Source: CAZHVS01 sp964536015 (GTDB lineage Bacteria > Bacteroidota > Ignavibacteria > Ignavibacteriales > Ignavibacteriaceae). Taken from it: a stretch of DNA of 64,000 nucleotides. The notes beneath the pieces are model-generated. The model was not told the origin of the DNA. It saw only the letters and a list, made by a program, of their open reading frames with translations, and ran no database searches. The DNA is taken from assembly GCA_964536015.1 (NCBI GenBank), contig CAZHVS010000002.1, positions 1 to 64,000 of the forward strand, read 5' to 3'. How positions within the stretch are numbered: the stretch's first letter is position 1; every line of letters starts with the position of its first letter. The position numbers and the translations under genes are program-made. Shown piece by piece: positions 17,409 through 25,837 of the stretch.

Positions 17409-17937
17409 TCAATTATTCCCAATCTATAAAACTAATAGAGATAATTCAGCCAGGTTTTACCTTGGAACCAAAGGTGAAAAGACTTTAATTTTTTGTGGCC
17501 TTAATCCTAGTACAGCTACAACAGAAAAGTCAGACCCAACAATTAGAAGAGTTCAGAAATTTGCAGATAAATTTGGATATGACTCTTTCCTAATGATAAA
17601 TCTCTATGCTTTAAGATCTACCGATCCATCCAGATTGCCCAATATTTTGGATGAAAAACTACATCAAGAAAATATTACTGCTTTATTTAGTCATATGAGG
17701 ATGAATGATTCACGATTTGATTTAGTTGGTTGTTGGGGAAATAAAATCGAAAGTCGAGAATATCTTTCTTACTGTTTTAAAGACATTTGGAAAAATTGCA
17801 GTCAACATATCAAGAATTTTTACCGACTTGGTGATTTGACCGTATTACATCATCCGAAGCATCCTGGCAGGATCAGTTATGAAAACGAGTTAATGAAATT
17901 TGATGTTAAAAAGTATTTAGAAAATTTAATGGGCTAA
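17401..17937 (+). CDS. DUF1643 domain protein
   Basis: This 178-residue protein matches the DUF1643 family: FCGLNPSTATTEKSDPTIRR near the start, NLYALRSTDP in the middle, and a VGCWG segment followed by LHHPKHPGR near the end. The biochemical function of the family is not known to me. Members are often found beside restriction or other accessory genes. It starts inside the last codons of res (8-bp overlap), so it is translated as part of the same operon. Its stop overlaps the stop of the convergent nurA-like gene by 4 bp (CTAA). Confidence 0.75.
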   Translation: MNNQLFPIYKTNRDNSARFYLGTKGEKTLIFCGLNPSTATTEKSDPTIRRVQKFADKFGYDSFLMINLYALRSTDPSRLPNILDEKLHQENITALFSHMRMNDSRFDLVGCWGNKIESREYLSYCFKDIWKNCSQHIKNFYRLGDLTVLHHPKHPGRISYENELMKFDVKKYLENLMG

Positions 17938-19271
17938 TGTTGAATTTGTTGACTTGCAAATTTCTCTAGTAAAACAGAGCTTGGATGATTTGAAAGAGAA
18001 ACTAATTTATTTGCGAGTGCAACAGGTAATAAAGAATTCTCATACATATCGCATTTTAATTTATCGATATTGTTCAAAATAATATCAATATTTTTATAAT
18101 CTTCTTTCTTTGGATTTAGAATTATTTCTGCTTTCTCTGTTGGTAAGGTAATCACGTACATTTCTTCATTTCTTGATTTATAAATCAGTTTAGCACCATA
18201 GTAAGAAGTTCTTGCATACGGATCATTAGTATCAGGATCACCCGGTATTATATATTTATAAATGTGTTTGTTATCTAACAAAATATATTGTCCAGGTTTT
18301 AGTTTATTCTTAATTGCATCTGCATGTTCAACAAAGGAACCACTCTTTTCTAAACCTGCCAAATAAAGATTATGTTTCTTAAATAAGAAATTACATAGAT
18401 CTCTCATTGGTTCGTGCATATTTGCAGTTTGTCCAAAAAATGCCAACGGTCCATCTTTTATAAATAGAACACTATTGCAAAGATTTGCTTGAAGATTAAT
18501 TATAATTCTAATCGTGTGAATTATAATCATCTGCTCAAGTAAATTTGTTAAATAACCAATTATTCCTGAAGCACCAAAATTATCATCAACAACTTCATGA
18601 AACCTAAAAACATCAGTCAAAAAGATCTTTCCGCTACAATTGGGGCACTCAGCAACATAATCTTTATCTATTTTAATTCGCTTAAGCTGAATACGCGATT
18701 CGCGACAAACGGGACAGGAAGCCAACTGATAAGAATCTTTCACGGTATCATATTCACTAAATAAAAACCAGTAAAGCGATTTCATATATGAACCACTATC
18801 ACCTCTGTCTTTCATAAAAAAGTCATATATGGTTTTTCGCACGGACTTACTAAGAGTTAAGCCAGATATAGAAAGATTTTTCGTTGGCAAAACTAATTTT
18901 ATTCGCTCGAGCCCTTTTAGTTTTGCAATATCTTCTGGTGAGATAAATGGTGATTTTTCCAGATTCTCTAAATCTTCTAATTTGAATGATAATGCTCCAA
19001 ATTGAAAGAAAGAAATTGTTGATGAAGGAAATGCTCTTTTAACAGGAACATCAGTAGCTCCACCATCAATGGCGATTACATTTCTAATTGGGTTTTCTTT
19101 GATCGATTCTATATCAAAGACTAGTTTCTCATTGAAGCTTACCTGGTCAGAATTTTTAGGAAGATCACACTTTTTAAGAAATGCCCCTACTTCTAAATCA
19201 TTAATAATGTGAGTGTGAGCTGATTTGCTTGCGAACTCAAACGGTTTACTTCCTTTATCCGTATAGCCCAT
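17934..19271 (-). CDS. NurA-domain nuclease with zinc-ribbon insert
   Basis: The 445-residue protein has the two signature acidic sites of NurA nucleases: VIAIDGGATD (D69) and LFIKDGPLAFFG. NurA resects DNA ends together with the HerA motor. A four-cysteine ribbon, CPVC then CPNC about 27 residues later, interrupts the middle of the protein. It is probably a zinc site, and I do not expect it in the classical archaeal enzyme. The gene follows the HerA gene by 2 bp on the same strand, which supports a functional pair. At 445 residues it is longer than many NurA proteins, in line with the inserted ribbon. Confidence 0.82.
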   Translation of the reverse strand: MGYTDKGSKPFEFASKSAHTHIINDLEVGAFLKKCDLPKNSDQVSFNEKLVFDIESIKENPIRNVIAIDGGATDVPVKRAFPSSTISFFQFGALSFKLEDLENLEKSPFISPEDIAKLKGLERIKLVLPTKNLSISGLTLSKSVRKTIYDFFMKDRGDSGSYMKSLYWFLFSEYDTVKDSYQLASCPVCRESRIQLKRIKIDKDYVAECPNCSGKIFLTDVFRFHEVVDDNFGASGIIGYLTNLLEQMIIIHTIRIIINLQANLCNSVLFIKDGPLAFFGQTANMHEPMRDLCNFLFKKHNLYLAGLEKSGSFVEHADAIKNKLKPGQYILLDNKHIYKYIIPGDPDTNDPYARTSYYGAKLIYKSRNEEMYVITLPTEKAEIILNPKKEDYKNIDIILNNIDKLKCDMYENSLLPVALANKLVSLSNHPSSVLLEKFASQQIQH

Positions 19272-19273
19272 TT

Positions 19274-21292
19274 TTATGATTCCTTATTAGCTAAGAATCT
19301 ATTTATTTGAACTGGCACAACAAATGGATTTGAGTAAGTTTTCATTCTTACAAATCCCTTGTCATTCTGGGCGCTGAATCGAATTAACGAATCAGCAAAA
19401 TCAGAGAAGTCATAATACTTCCTTAACTCTTTAATCTCATCTTCGTTATTAAGATGTGCAATGAACCAATTTTGAGTGTTCTTTAGGATGTTTGAGCTGA
19501 TTGAACTTACTTCCTGTGTAGCATAAACCAAACCAAGATTTAATTTCGCTCCTTCTTTAGCAAGACGATTATAAATCTGACTTAAATCCTTATCGTCTTT
19601 CTTTGGAAACAGGTTATGTGCTTCTTCAAAGTAGAATTGAATGAAATTGTTTGGAATATTCTGAATAAAGCGGTTCATCGATTCAGAAAATATTTTATGG
19701 CAAATTCTCTCCGAGTAAAGCTCCTGAACATTTGGATCACCCTGGGATAGATCGACTATAATTATTTTACCTTTTCTTAGTGATTCAATTATTTCTTCCT
19801 CAAAGGGCTTTTCTACTGAAGAAGTATGTAGAGAAAGAATTCCTCTCAACTTTCGAAATCCACTTACATTAGCAGCACCTCCAGGTGTCTTCTTTCTAGT
19901 TAGAAATGCTAATATAGCTTTGAGATCTTCATCTGCCCATTCTCTTCCATCATGTTTACTTGGATAATCCTTGAAGTATTTGTGTGTATGATAGTTATCC
20001 CAAATTTTTTCAAACCAAGCTGCTGCTTCTTGAAGTGAAATTCCTTTTTTAGGGTCCAATGAGCCGTCCGGTCTAACTAACTCATTTAGTTCTTTATTAC
20101 CACTAAATTTAACTTTAAATCCTGATGGAGGTTTGAACCCCGCATTATATAGTGTAGCCAAATAAGCTGCACGCTTTCGTTCCCATCTAGTCTTTGCACT
20201 TACATCTCCCATATCTTCTGGAGGTGTAAGATCGGCTGCAACAAAACTGCTTATATAGTCCCCGCTTGTTTCACTCAGAAATGATTTTACTAATTCAAAT
20301 CCTGATAGATAATCCTCATAAAAATTCACCTTTAATACTTTAAATCCAGGCTTTTCTAAAACACTATATCTGATTACGTGTTCATCATACAATTCATAAA
20401 TAGCAGTTCCTTCATCTTGCATATTTGGATTAGCATATTCACCGTTAATGTCGAAAATTATTTGCCCTACAGGATATTTAGGACCTCCCGTATCCGAGAA
20501 TGGATCCAAATTTTTTGCTACAGATTTTAAATCGATAGGCTTATCAGATAGTTCCTCTTTTGCTCTTTTTGAAATCTCAACTGTCGCTTCAATTACTTTC
20601 TTAACAGTATTCGATTTTCCAGTTCTTGTCATTCCAAATAGAGCCGTTCTTTTACCAAGAAAATCTTTGGGATTAATATATGTTTTAACAGGATTACCAT
20701 TTTCTTCGTGAAATCTTCTACTAGAACTGTATCTTACAAAACCGATCTCAAATTCATTTTCATTACCGGCAATGATATCTTGATCCCTTTGGTTTACTAT
20801 TTGCTTTAGTACCTGGTCTGAGGCTTTAAATACTCTATAGTTATTTGGAGAATAGAAGTTTTCTACATCTGCACCAAATTCAAGCTTGTCATTAACCTTA
20901 TAAAAGGTCCCGAGAACTCTACATTCTAATCCTGAAAAACTAAATTCATATTTAGTAAATTGATCCAGATGACTACCTTTACCTGAAGTGCTCAGATTGT
21001 CTTTATAATACTCAATCATTGAACTAATAACATCATTATCGGTTGGTAATTTTGTGGGTCTTAACGCACGAAGTAACAAAGCTTCTGATACCTTTTCCTC
21101 ATTATCATAAAAAGCAAGAAGAAAAGTACCTTGAGGAACTCCATTAACTCTGCTTTTCCAATAGTCGTTGATGAGTATGAAGGCTTTATCATAGTCTAAA
21201 TAAAACGGTCTGCCAATAAAATTATCTTCTACTTTACCTTCTTTTAGGATATCGATTTGTGCAAGTTGTTTAATAAGTTTAGTTGTACTCAT
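19274..21292 (-). CDS. HerA-type hexameric DNA translocase
   Basis: The 672-residue protein carries GMTRTGKS (220-227) as Walker A and FYFEEAHNLFP as Walker B, both typical of the HerA/FtsK ATPase group. It also has a HAS-barrel-like N-terminal half and the late segment YATQEVSSIS seen in HerA. HerA forms a ring that pumps DNA and partners NurA. The start overlaps the methyltransferase stop by ATGA, and NurA follows directly. The operon order methyltransferase, HerA, NurA suggests a motor-nuclease defence module with its own modification enzyme. That role is inference. Confidence 0.88.
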   Translation of the reverse strand: MSTTKLIKQLAQIDILKEGKVEDNFIGRPFYLDYDKAFILINDYWKSRVNGVPQGTFLLAFYDNEEKVSEALLLRALRPTKLPTDNDVISSMIEYYKDNLSTSGKGSHLDQFTKYEFSFSGLECRVLGTFYKVNDKLEFGADVENFYSPNNYRVFKASDQVLKQIVNQRDQDIIAGNENEFEIGFVRYSSSRRFHEENGNPVKTYINPKDFLGKRTALFGMTRTGKSNTVKKVIEATVEISKRAKEELSDKPIDLKSVAKNLDPFSDTGGPKYPVGQIIFDINGEYANPNMQDEGTAIYELYDEHVIRYSVLEKPGFKVLKVNFYEDYLSGFELVKSFLSETSGDYISSFVAADLTPPEDMGDVSAKTRWERKRAAYLATLYNAGFKPPSGFKVKFSGNKELNELVRPDGSLDPKKGISLQEAAAWFEKIWDNYHTHKYFKDYPSKHDGREWADEDLKAILAFLTRKKTPGGAANVSGFRKLRGILSLHTSSVEKPFEEEIIESLRKGKIIIVDLSQGDPNVQELYSERICHKIFSESMNRFIQNIPNNFIQFYFEEAHNLFPKKDDKDLSQIYNRLAKEGAKLNLGLVYATQEVSSISSNILKNTQNWFIAHLNNEDEIKELRKYYDFSDFADSLIRFSAQNDKGFVRMKTYSNPFVVPVQINRFLANKES

Positions 21293-22293
21293 TTTTTTCT
21301 CACAACTTTTATTTTTGAATTTAATTTTGGATCTTTCATTCTAATAACTGCTTGTTCAAAATAATCTTCTGAGATTTCTGTAGTTAGCCACTTTCGACCA
21401 AGTAACTCAGCAGCATAACCAGTCGTATTGCTTCCGCCGAATGGATCAAACACAATATCGTTTTTACCTGTTAAAAATTGTATAAAGAATGATGCCAAAC
21501 CAGTTGGCATACGAGCAGGATGGGGCCTTATTTTCATTTCACGACATTTAGATAAATAATAATCATTTGAAGAGGTATTTGAAAAACTTAGCACATTTTT
21601 GGGTAAGCGTGGATCTCTCAAATCATCGATTGGTTCTAGTTCAATAAGGTTATGTGGTATGCTTCCTTTGTTTTTTTTAAAAAAGCCGTCCCTACTAATT
21701 TTGTGTTCCGAAGGTCTTAAACCCGGATTATATTTTTTCTTTTTTAAAAGCTGCTTCATACTATTACTATAGGGTCTAAGAATTTTTGAATTATCTGCTT
21801 TAGGAAATTTATTTTTTGATATCCACCAAACTCTGGTAAAACTATCTACAACCCTAATTCTGTTAACCGTTACCCACTGTGCAGGCGAAGGTAATCTTGC
21901 TGGATTATAACAAATAAATTCTTGACAAAGATTTAAACTACTCTCATTACTATTTAGGAAAGCCATCAAAGATTCCATAGGTAGTAGGGATTGGACAGGA
22001 GAACCATTATCCCAGGCATTTCCAAGCTCAATAACTATCGATCCATCATCAGTTAAAAGTTCTGAAAACAATGGGGCAAAGTCTGACAACCACTTCTTGT
22101 ATTTTTCACCTTGCAGATTTCCATATTGCTTTTTTTTATTTAGGGGGAAGGGTGGAGAGGTAAGAATGAGATTGACTTTGTTTCTGTACTTATTAAGCAA
22201 CTGTTTTTCCAACAGGTGTTTAGTGTCACCTAATAAATATTTTCCTTTTAAAGTGTTAAATCCAATGTGTTTTTTCATTAACCCATTTACCAA
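21289..22293 (-). CDS. site-specific DNA methyltransferase (beta-group, TSPPF type)
   Basis: This is a 334-residue methyltransferase. The catalytic motif LILTSPPFPLN is near residue 50 and the cofactor motif FDPFGGSNTTGYAAELLGR near residue 290, which is beta-group order. SPP(F/Y) is common in N4-cytosine and some N6-adenine enzymes, so the modified base is uncertain. It starts the minus-strand operon and is coupled to HerA by ATGA. It is unrelated in layout to the Mod subunit on the other strand, so the island appears to carry two independent modification activities. Confidence 0.85.
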   Translation of the reverse strand: MVNGLMKKHIGFNTLKGKYLLGDTKHLLEKQLLNKYRNKVNLILTSPPFPLNKKKQYGNLQGEKYKKWLSDFAPLFSELLTDDGSIVIELGNAWDNGSPVQSLLPMESLMAFLNSNESSLNLCQEFICYNPARLPSPAQWVTVNRIRVVDSFTRVWWISKNKFPKADNSKILRPYSNSMKQLLKKKKYNPGLRPSEHKISRDGFFKKNKGSIPHNLIELEPIDDLRDPRLPKNVLSFSNTSSNDYYLSKCREMKIRPHPARMPTGLASFFIQFLTGKNDIVFDPFGGSNTTGYAAELLGRKWLTTEISEDYFEQAVIRMKDPKLNSKIKVVRKK

Positions 22294-22401
22294 AGTTTAA
22301 TAAAATAAAATTCTTCATATATAATTTAGGAAAGAATTGGATTATAATCTAAAATAATTACACGAATGATTCCTGTACGCATATTGGATGATCATTAACC
22401 T

Positions 22402-22419
22402 TTATTAAAACTTTAATAA
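22402..22419. promoter_or_regulatory. inverted repeat in the divergent intergenic region
   Basis: TTATTAAA and TTTAATAA, separated by AC, form a perfect 8-bp inverted repeat. It lies between the methyltransferase-HerA-NurA operon (leftward) and the GTPase-peptidase pair (rightward). It could be an operator for either side. The AT-rich composition makes chance palindromes common, so confidence is low. Confidence 0.25.
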
Positions 22420-22544
22420 TTCAAACCAGTTTCGATTTTTGAAAGAATTGCTCGCAAAATTATTGAACTCTGCACTGTAGTGTAAATCATAACAATCTAT
22501 TCGAATCTCAGTGAGAACATTATCTATTAAAATATCATAATTTA

Positions 22545-23186
22545 ATGATAAAAATGCTGTTATGGTATCCTAATTTTAAAAAGGAACATCGTTCATGGGA
22601 CAGAAATGGAATTTTAACTTACGATTTACAGTGTGCTTTTTTAGGTAAAACAGGTTATGGTAAATCAACTACAATTAATTCACTAATTGGAAAAAATGTA
22701 TTTAAGACTTCTGACACTTCACCAGCAACTAAATCAATACAATCAGCTGAGTGGCTGATAAATAAAGAGAAAAATATATATTTTTCAATTGCAGATTTAC
22801 CAGGGATTGGAGAGTCTGCAAAGAATGACATTAAATATGGAAAATTATATGATGCAATACTTGAGAAATCAGATCTTATTGTTTACTTATTAAGAGCAGA
22901 TATGCGTGATTATAAGATTGATGTTCCAATTATTGAAAAGCTAATTAATTCGAAAAAGAAATTTGTTATAGGTATGAATTGTATTGATAAAATTGAACCG
23001 ATTAATAGGAGTGTACCTTTCAGAATTTCCAGAGTTCAGCAAAAAAATTTTACAGAAAAAAGGAAAATTCTTTTAAAAAGATTTGAAATTTTAGAAAGAA
23101 ACATAATACCGTATAGTGCTCAGGAAAAATTTGGAATGAACAATTTAATAAATGTTATGATTAATAATTTGATAAGGAGTGAATGA
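22545..23186 (+). CDS. small P-loop GTPase (Era/IRG-like)
   Basis: This 213-residue TRAFAC-type GTPase has G1 GKTGYGKS (34-41), G3 DLPGIGE (84-90) and G4 NCID (145-148), where the canonical NKxD lysine is replaced. There are no membrane helices and no RNA-binding KH domain, so it is not Era or a ribosome-assembly GTPase. The general look, a G domain with little else, resembles the YfjP/IRG-like GTPases found in prophage and defence loci. It forms a two-gene unit with the peptidase gene that follows, overlapping it by a few bases or separated by 22 bp depending on the peptidase start. Confidence 0.8.
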   Translation: MIKMLLWYPNFKKEHRSWDRNGILTYDLQCAFLGKTGYGKSTTINSLIGKNVFKTSDTSPATKSIQSAEWLINKEKNIYFSIADLPGIGESAKNDIKYGKLYDAILEKSDLIVYLLRADMRDYKIDVPIIEKLINSKKKFVIGMNCIDKIEPINRSVPFRISRVQQKNFTEKRKILLKRFEILERNIIPYSAQEKFGMNNLINVMINNLIRSE

Positions 23187-23859
23187 TGTTTATTTATTTA
23201 ATTTTTACATGAATATTCCATTTTTTAATAAAGAAAATCCTTACGATTGTGGTTGTGCACCTGTCTGTTTGCAGATGGCACTGGGTTATTTTGGTTTTGT
23301 TAAGAAGATAAAACAGATTTATAAAGATTGTGAATCATTAGGGGAATCGCATTACACTTTGCCATGGGGAATTTGTCTTGGTGCTTCAAAAGCTGGTTTA
23401 TATTCAATTATGATTTCTAAAAACCCTAAATGTCTTTCAATGGACAGCAGAAAAGACATTAGTACTGTAACAGGGTTAACAATTCAAAAAGTTGAGCAAA
23501 TTGAGAAAGGACAAATAAAGCGTGCAAAGAAAAATAATCTTATTAAATTTCTTGACTGGAAAGAGAAGTATGCTCATTTACCGGCAAAAATCTTAAAAGA
23601 TAGAAAAGAAGCAATTGTCATTCCTACAATCTGGCTGGGTACACAACCACATAATATAGTTTTAGTTAATTATGAAACTCAATGTAAAGATCAATCAGGA
23701 AACAGAAATGGAATATTTTATTACTATGATCCAAATCTTGATGAGACTTTTATGACAATGTCAGAAAAAGAGTTTTTTAAAAAATGGATAAATAAAAATA
23801 CTGATAATGACCTGTTAATAATTTCAAAAAACGAATTGCTTCTTGATGAGATTATGTAG
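23179..23859 (+). CDS. C39-like papain-fold cysteine peptidase
   Basis: The 226-residue frame has a C39-like catalytic set: C24 in YDCGCAPVCLQM, H158 in QPHNIVLVNYE and D184 in YYYDPN. C39 peptidases process leader peptides or act as stand-alone proteases. Here there is no transporter, and the partner is a GTPase, so the target is unknown. The frame can begin at GTG 23179 or at ATG 23209. The strong AAGGAG at 23173-23178 touches the GTG, so the ATG 10 codons later may be the true start. It has no signal peptide, so it is likely cytoplasmic. The pair looks like an uncharacterised conflict or signalling module. Confidence 0.68.
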   Translation: MNDVYLFNFYMNIPFFNKENPYDCGCAPVCLQMALGYFGFVKKIKQIYKDCESLGESHYTLPWGICLGASKAGLYSIMISKNPKCLSMDSRKDISTVTGLTIQKVEQIEKGQIKRAKKNNLIKFLDWKEKYAHLPAKILKDRKEAIVIPTIWLGTQPHNIVLVNYETQCKDQSGNRNGIFYYYDPNLDETFMTMSEKEFFKKWINKNTDNDLLIISKNELLLDEIM

Positions 23860-24073
23860 AATAATTTCCTGATAAATCTTTTTTATGATTTGGTTTTAGA
23901 ATTTCACTTTACATATTTGTTTAATTTTTTCTAAGTTACCTTTTCTCAAGCTATTTAACCTGTTAAAAAACAGTGCGACTTGTAGAATGAATTTCCCTCG
24001 CTGCACTCGTTTATAATGCTATTTTTTACTACAAGACTTATTTCTATTTTTGAACAAATAATTTGAGGAAACA

Positions 24074-25774
24074 ATGAAAACAAAACTAATGCTCAGGGTT
24101 GGTGGATTTATATTTACACTTCTCCTGGTAACTTTTCTAATTAACGGATGTAAACAAAAGGAAGATATGACGGAAGAATTCAAAACATTTCTAAAAGAGT
24201 ATGAAACCAAAGTTGTTGATTTATCGACACAAACGAACGCTGCTTACTTTACTGCTACAATCTCCGGCAAAGAGGAAGACTATAAAAAGTCAGCCGATTT
24301 ACAGATACAACTCACAAAAATATATTCTAATAAAGAAGACTTTGCAAAGCTGAAGAAGTTTAAAGAGTCTGGCACAATTACGGATGAAATTCTTAGCAGG
24401 GAACTGGTAAAAATTTATAATGCTTATGCTGGCTCACAGATAGATGAAAAGAAACTTGAAGAGATGGTTAAACTTCAGAACCAGCTAGAACAAAAATTCT
24501 CTACATTCAGGGCAGTTGTTAACGGCAAGAAGATGACTGATAATGAGATTGAACAAATACTTAAAACTTCGACTGATTCCAAACTGCTTGAAGCTGCATG
24601 GAAAGCGAGTAAAGAAGTTGGCGCACTTGTTCAAGATGACCTTATTAAACTGGTTAAAATGCGTAACGAAGCTGCAAAAGAACTCGGCTACAAGAATTTT
24701 CACCAGATGAGTCTTTCATTAAGTGAACAGGATCCGCAGGAGATTGAAAACCTATTGAATGAACTTGATAATCTTACGCGCGATACATTTATCAAATTAA
24801 AAGACCAGATTGATGAATATCTTGCAAAGAAAGATAAAATAACAAAAGAAGAACTTATGCCATGGCATTATGAGAACAGATTCTTCCAGGAAGCTCCAAA
24901 AATCTTTAATGTTGATCTTGATGTTTATTACAAAGATAAAGACATTGTTGCTCTTACAAAGAAATTCTATTCTGGAATCGGTCTTCCAATTGATGATATG
25001 GTTGCAAAAAGTGACCTGTTTGAAAAAGAAGGAAAATATCAGCACGCATATTGTACAAACATTAACAGGGGAAAAGATGTCCGTGTTGTTTGCAATGTAA
25101 AGCCAAATTACAACTGGATGGGAACAATGCTTCATGAATACGGACACGCAGTATATGATTACAATATCGATCAATCTCTGCCGTGGTCATTAAGAGAGCC
25201 TGCTCATACATTTACAACAGAAGCAATTGCAATGTTTTTCGGACGACTTGCAAGCAACGCACAATGGCTTGTTGATGTTGTTGGCATTCCCGCACCTGAA
25301 GCACAAAAAATAGCTGATGCAAGTTTTCAATCACTCAGACTTGAACAGTTAACTTTTTCCAGATGGGTGCAGGTCGTTTATAGATTTGAAAAGGCAATGT
25401 ATGAAAATCCTGATCAGGATTTAAATAAACTCTGGTGGGATCTTGTAGAAAAATATCAGATGATAAAAAGACCTAAAGACAGGAACAAACCTGATTTTGC
25501 ATCAAAGATACATATTGCACTTTATCCAGCGTATTATCACAATTACCAGCTTGGCGAGCTGCTTGCTTCACAGTTCTCGTATTATCTATTAAAGAATGTT
25601 CTAAAAGCTGATGATTTGAAAAAACAAAGTTTTGTGAATAATAAAGAGATTGGAAAGTATTTCCTTGAAAAAGTATTCGCTCCGGGGACAAAATATTTCT
25701 GGAATGATATGATTGAAAAAGCAACAGGTGAAAAACTTACTGCAAAATATTACGCAAAACAGTTTGTGGATTAA
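24074..25774 (+). CDS. M2/M3-like zinc metallopeptidase, lipoprotein
   Basis: A 566-residue exported peptidase. Residues 1-26 form a lipoprotein signal ending in the lipobox LINGC (C26), so the enzyme is membrane-anchored outside the cytoplasm. The zinc site is HEYGH (354-358) with the third ligand at E383, spaced much as in angiotensin-converting-enzyme-like (M2) dipeptidases. M3 oligopeptidases share the fold, and I cannot separate the two families by eye. A transcription terminator follows at 25791-25823. The gene marks the return to ordinary chromosomal content after the defence island. Confidence 0.8.
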   Translation: MKTKLMLRVGGFIFTLLLVTFLINGCKQKEDMTEEFKTFLKEYETKVVDLSTQTNAAYFTATISGKEEDYKKSADLQIQLTKIYSNKEDFAKLKKFKESGTITDEILSRELVKIYNAYAGSQIDEKKLEEMVKLQNQLEQKFSTFRAVVNGKKMTDNEIEQILKTSTDSKLLEAAWKASKEVGALVQDDLIKLVKMRNEAAKELGYKNFHQMSLSLSEQDPQEIENLLNELDNLTRDTFIKLKDQIDEYLAKKDKITKEELMPWHYENRFFQEAPKIFNVDLDVYYKDKDIVALTKKFYSGIGLPIDDMVAKSDLFEKEGKYQHAYCTNINRGKDVRVVCNVKPNYNWMGTMLHEYGHAVYDYNIDQSLPWSLREPAHTFTTEAIAMFFGRLASNAQWLVDVVGIPAPEAQKIADASFQSLRLEQLTFSRWVQVVYRFEKAMYENPDQDLNKLWWDLVEKYQMIKRPKDRNKPDFASKIHIALYPAYYHNYQLGELLASQFSYYLLKNVLKADDLKKQSFVNNKEIGKYFLEKVFAPGTKYFWNDMIEKATGEKLTAKYYAKQFVD

Positions 25775-25790
25775 AAAGAAGCCATTGATA

Positions 25791-25823
25791 AAATGCCTCT
25801 TCAAATACGGGGAGGCATTTTTA
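25791..25823. terminator. bidirectional intrinsic terminator
   Basis: AAATGCCTC (25791-25799) pairs with GAGGCATTT (25812-25820), followed by a T-rich tail on the plus strand and preceded by an A-rich run that serves the minus strand. It sits between two convergent genes and probably ends both. Confidence 0.75.
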
Positions 25824-25837
25824 TTTAAAATTAAACA

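Noticed and set aside
513..22293. A known BREX, DISARM or Dnd system
   Set aside because: The PglZ, BrxC, DrmA/B and DndB-E type signatures are absent. Shared features are limited to general methyltransferase and helicase motifs.
1..24073. Integrase, transposase or tRNA attachment site at the island borders
   Set aside because: No such gene, tRNA or long direct repeat was found at either border by eye. Mobility of the island remains unproven.
24797..25174. 125-codon hydrophobic open frame on the minus strand
   Set aside because: It is antisense to the metallopeptidase gene; its hydrophobic look comes from the opposite strand's charged codons.
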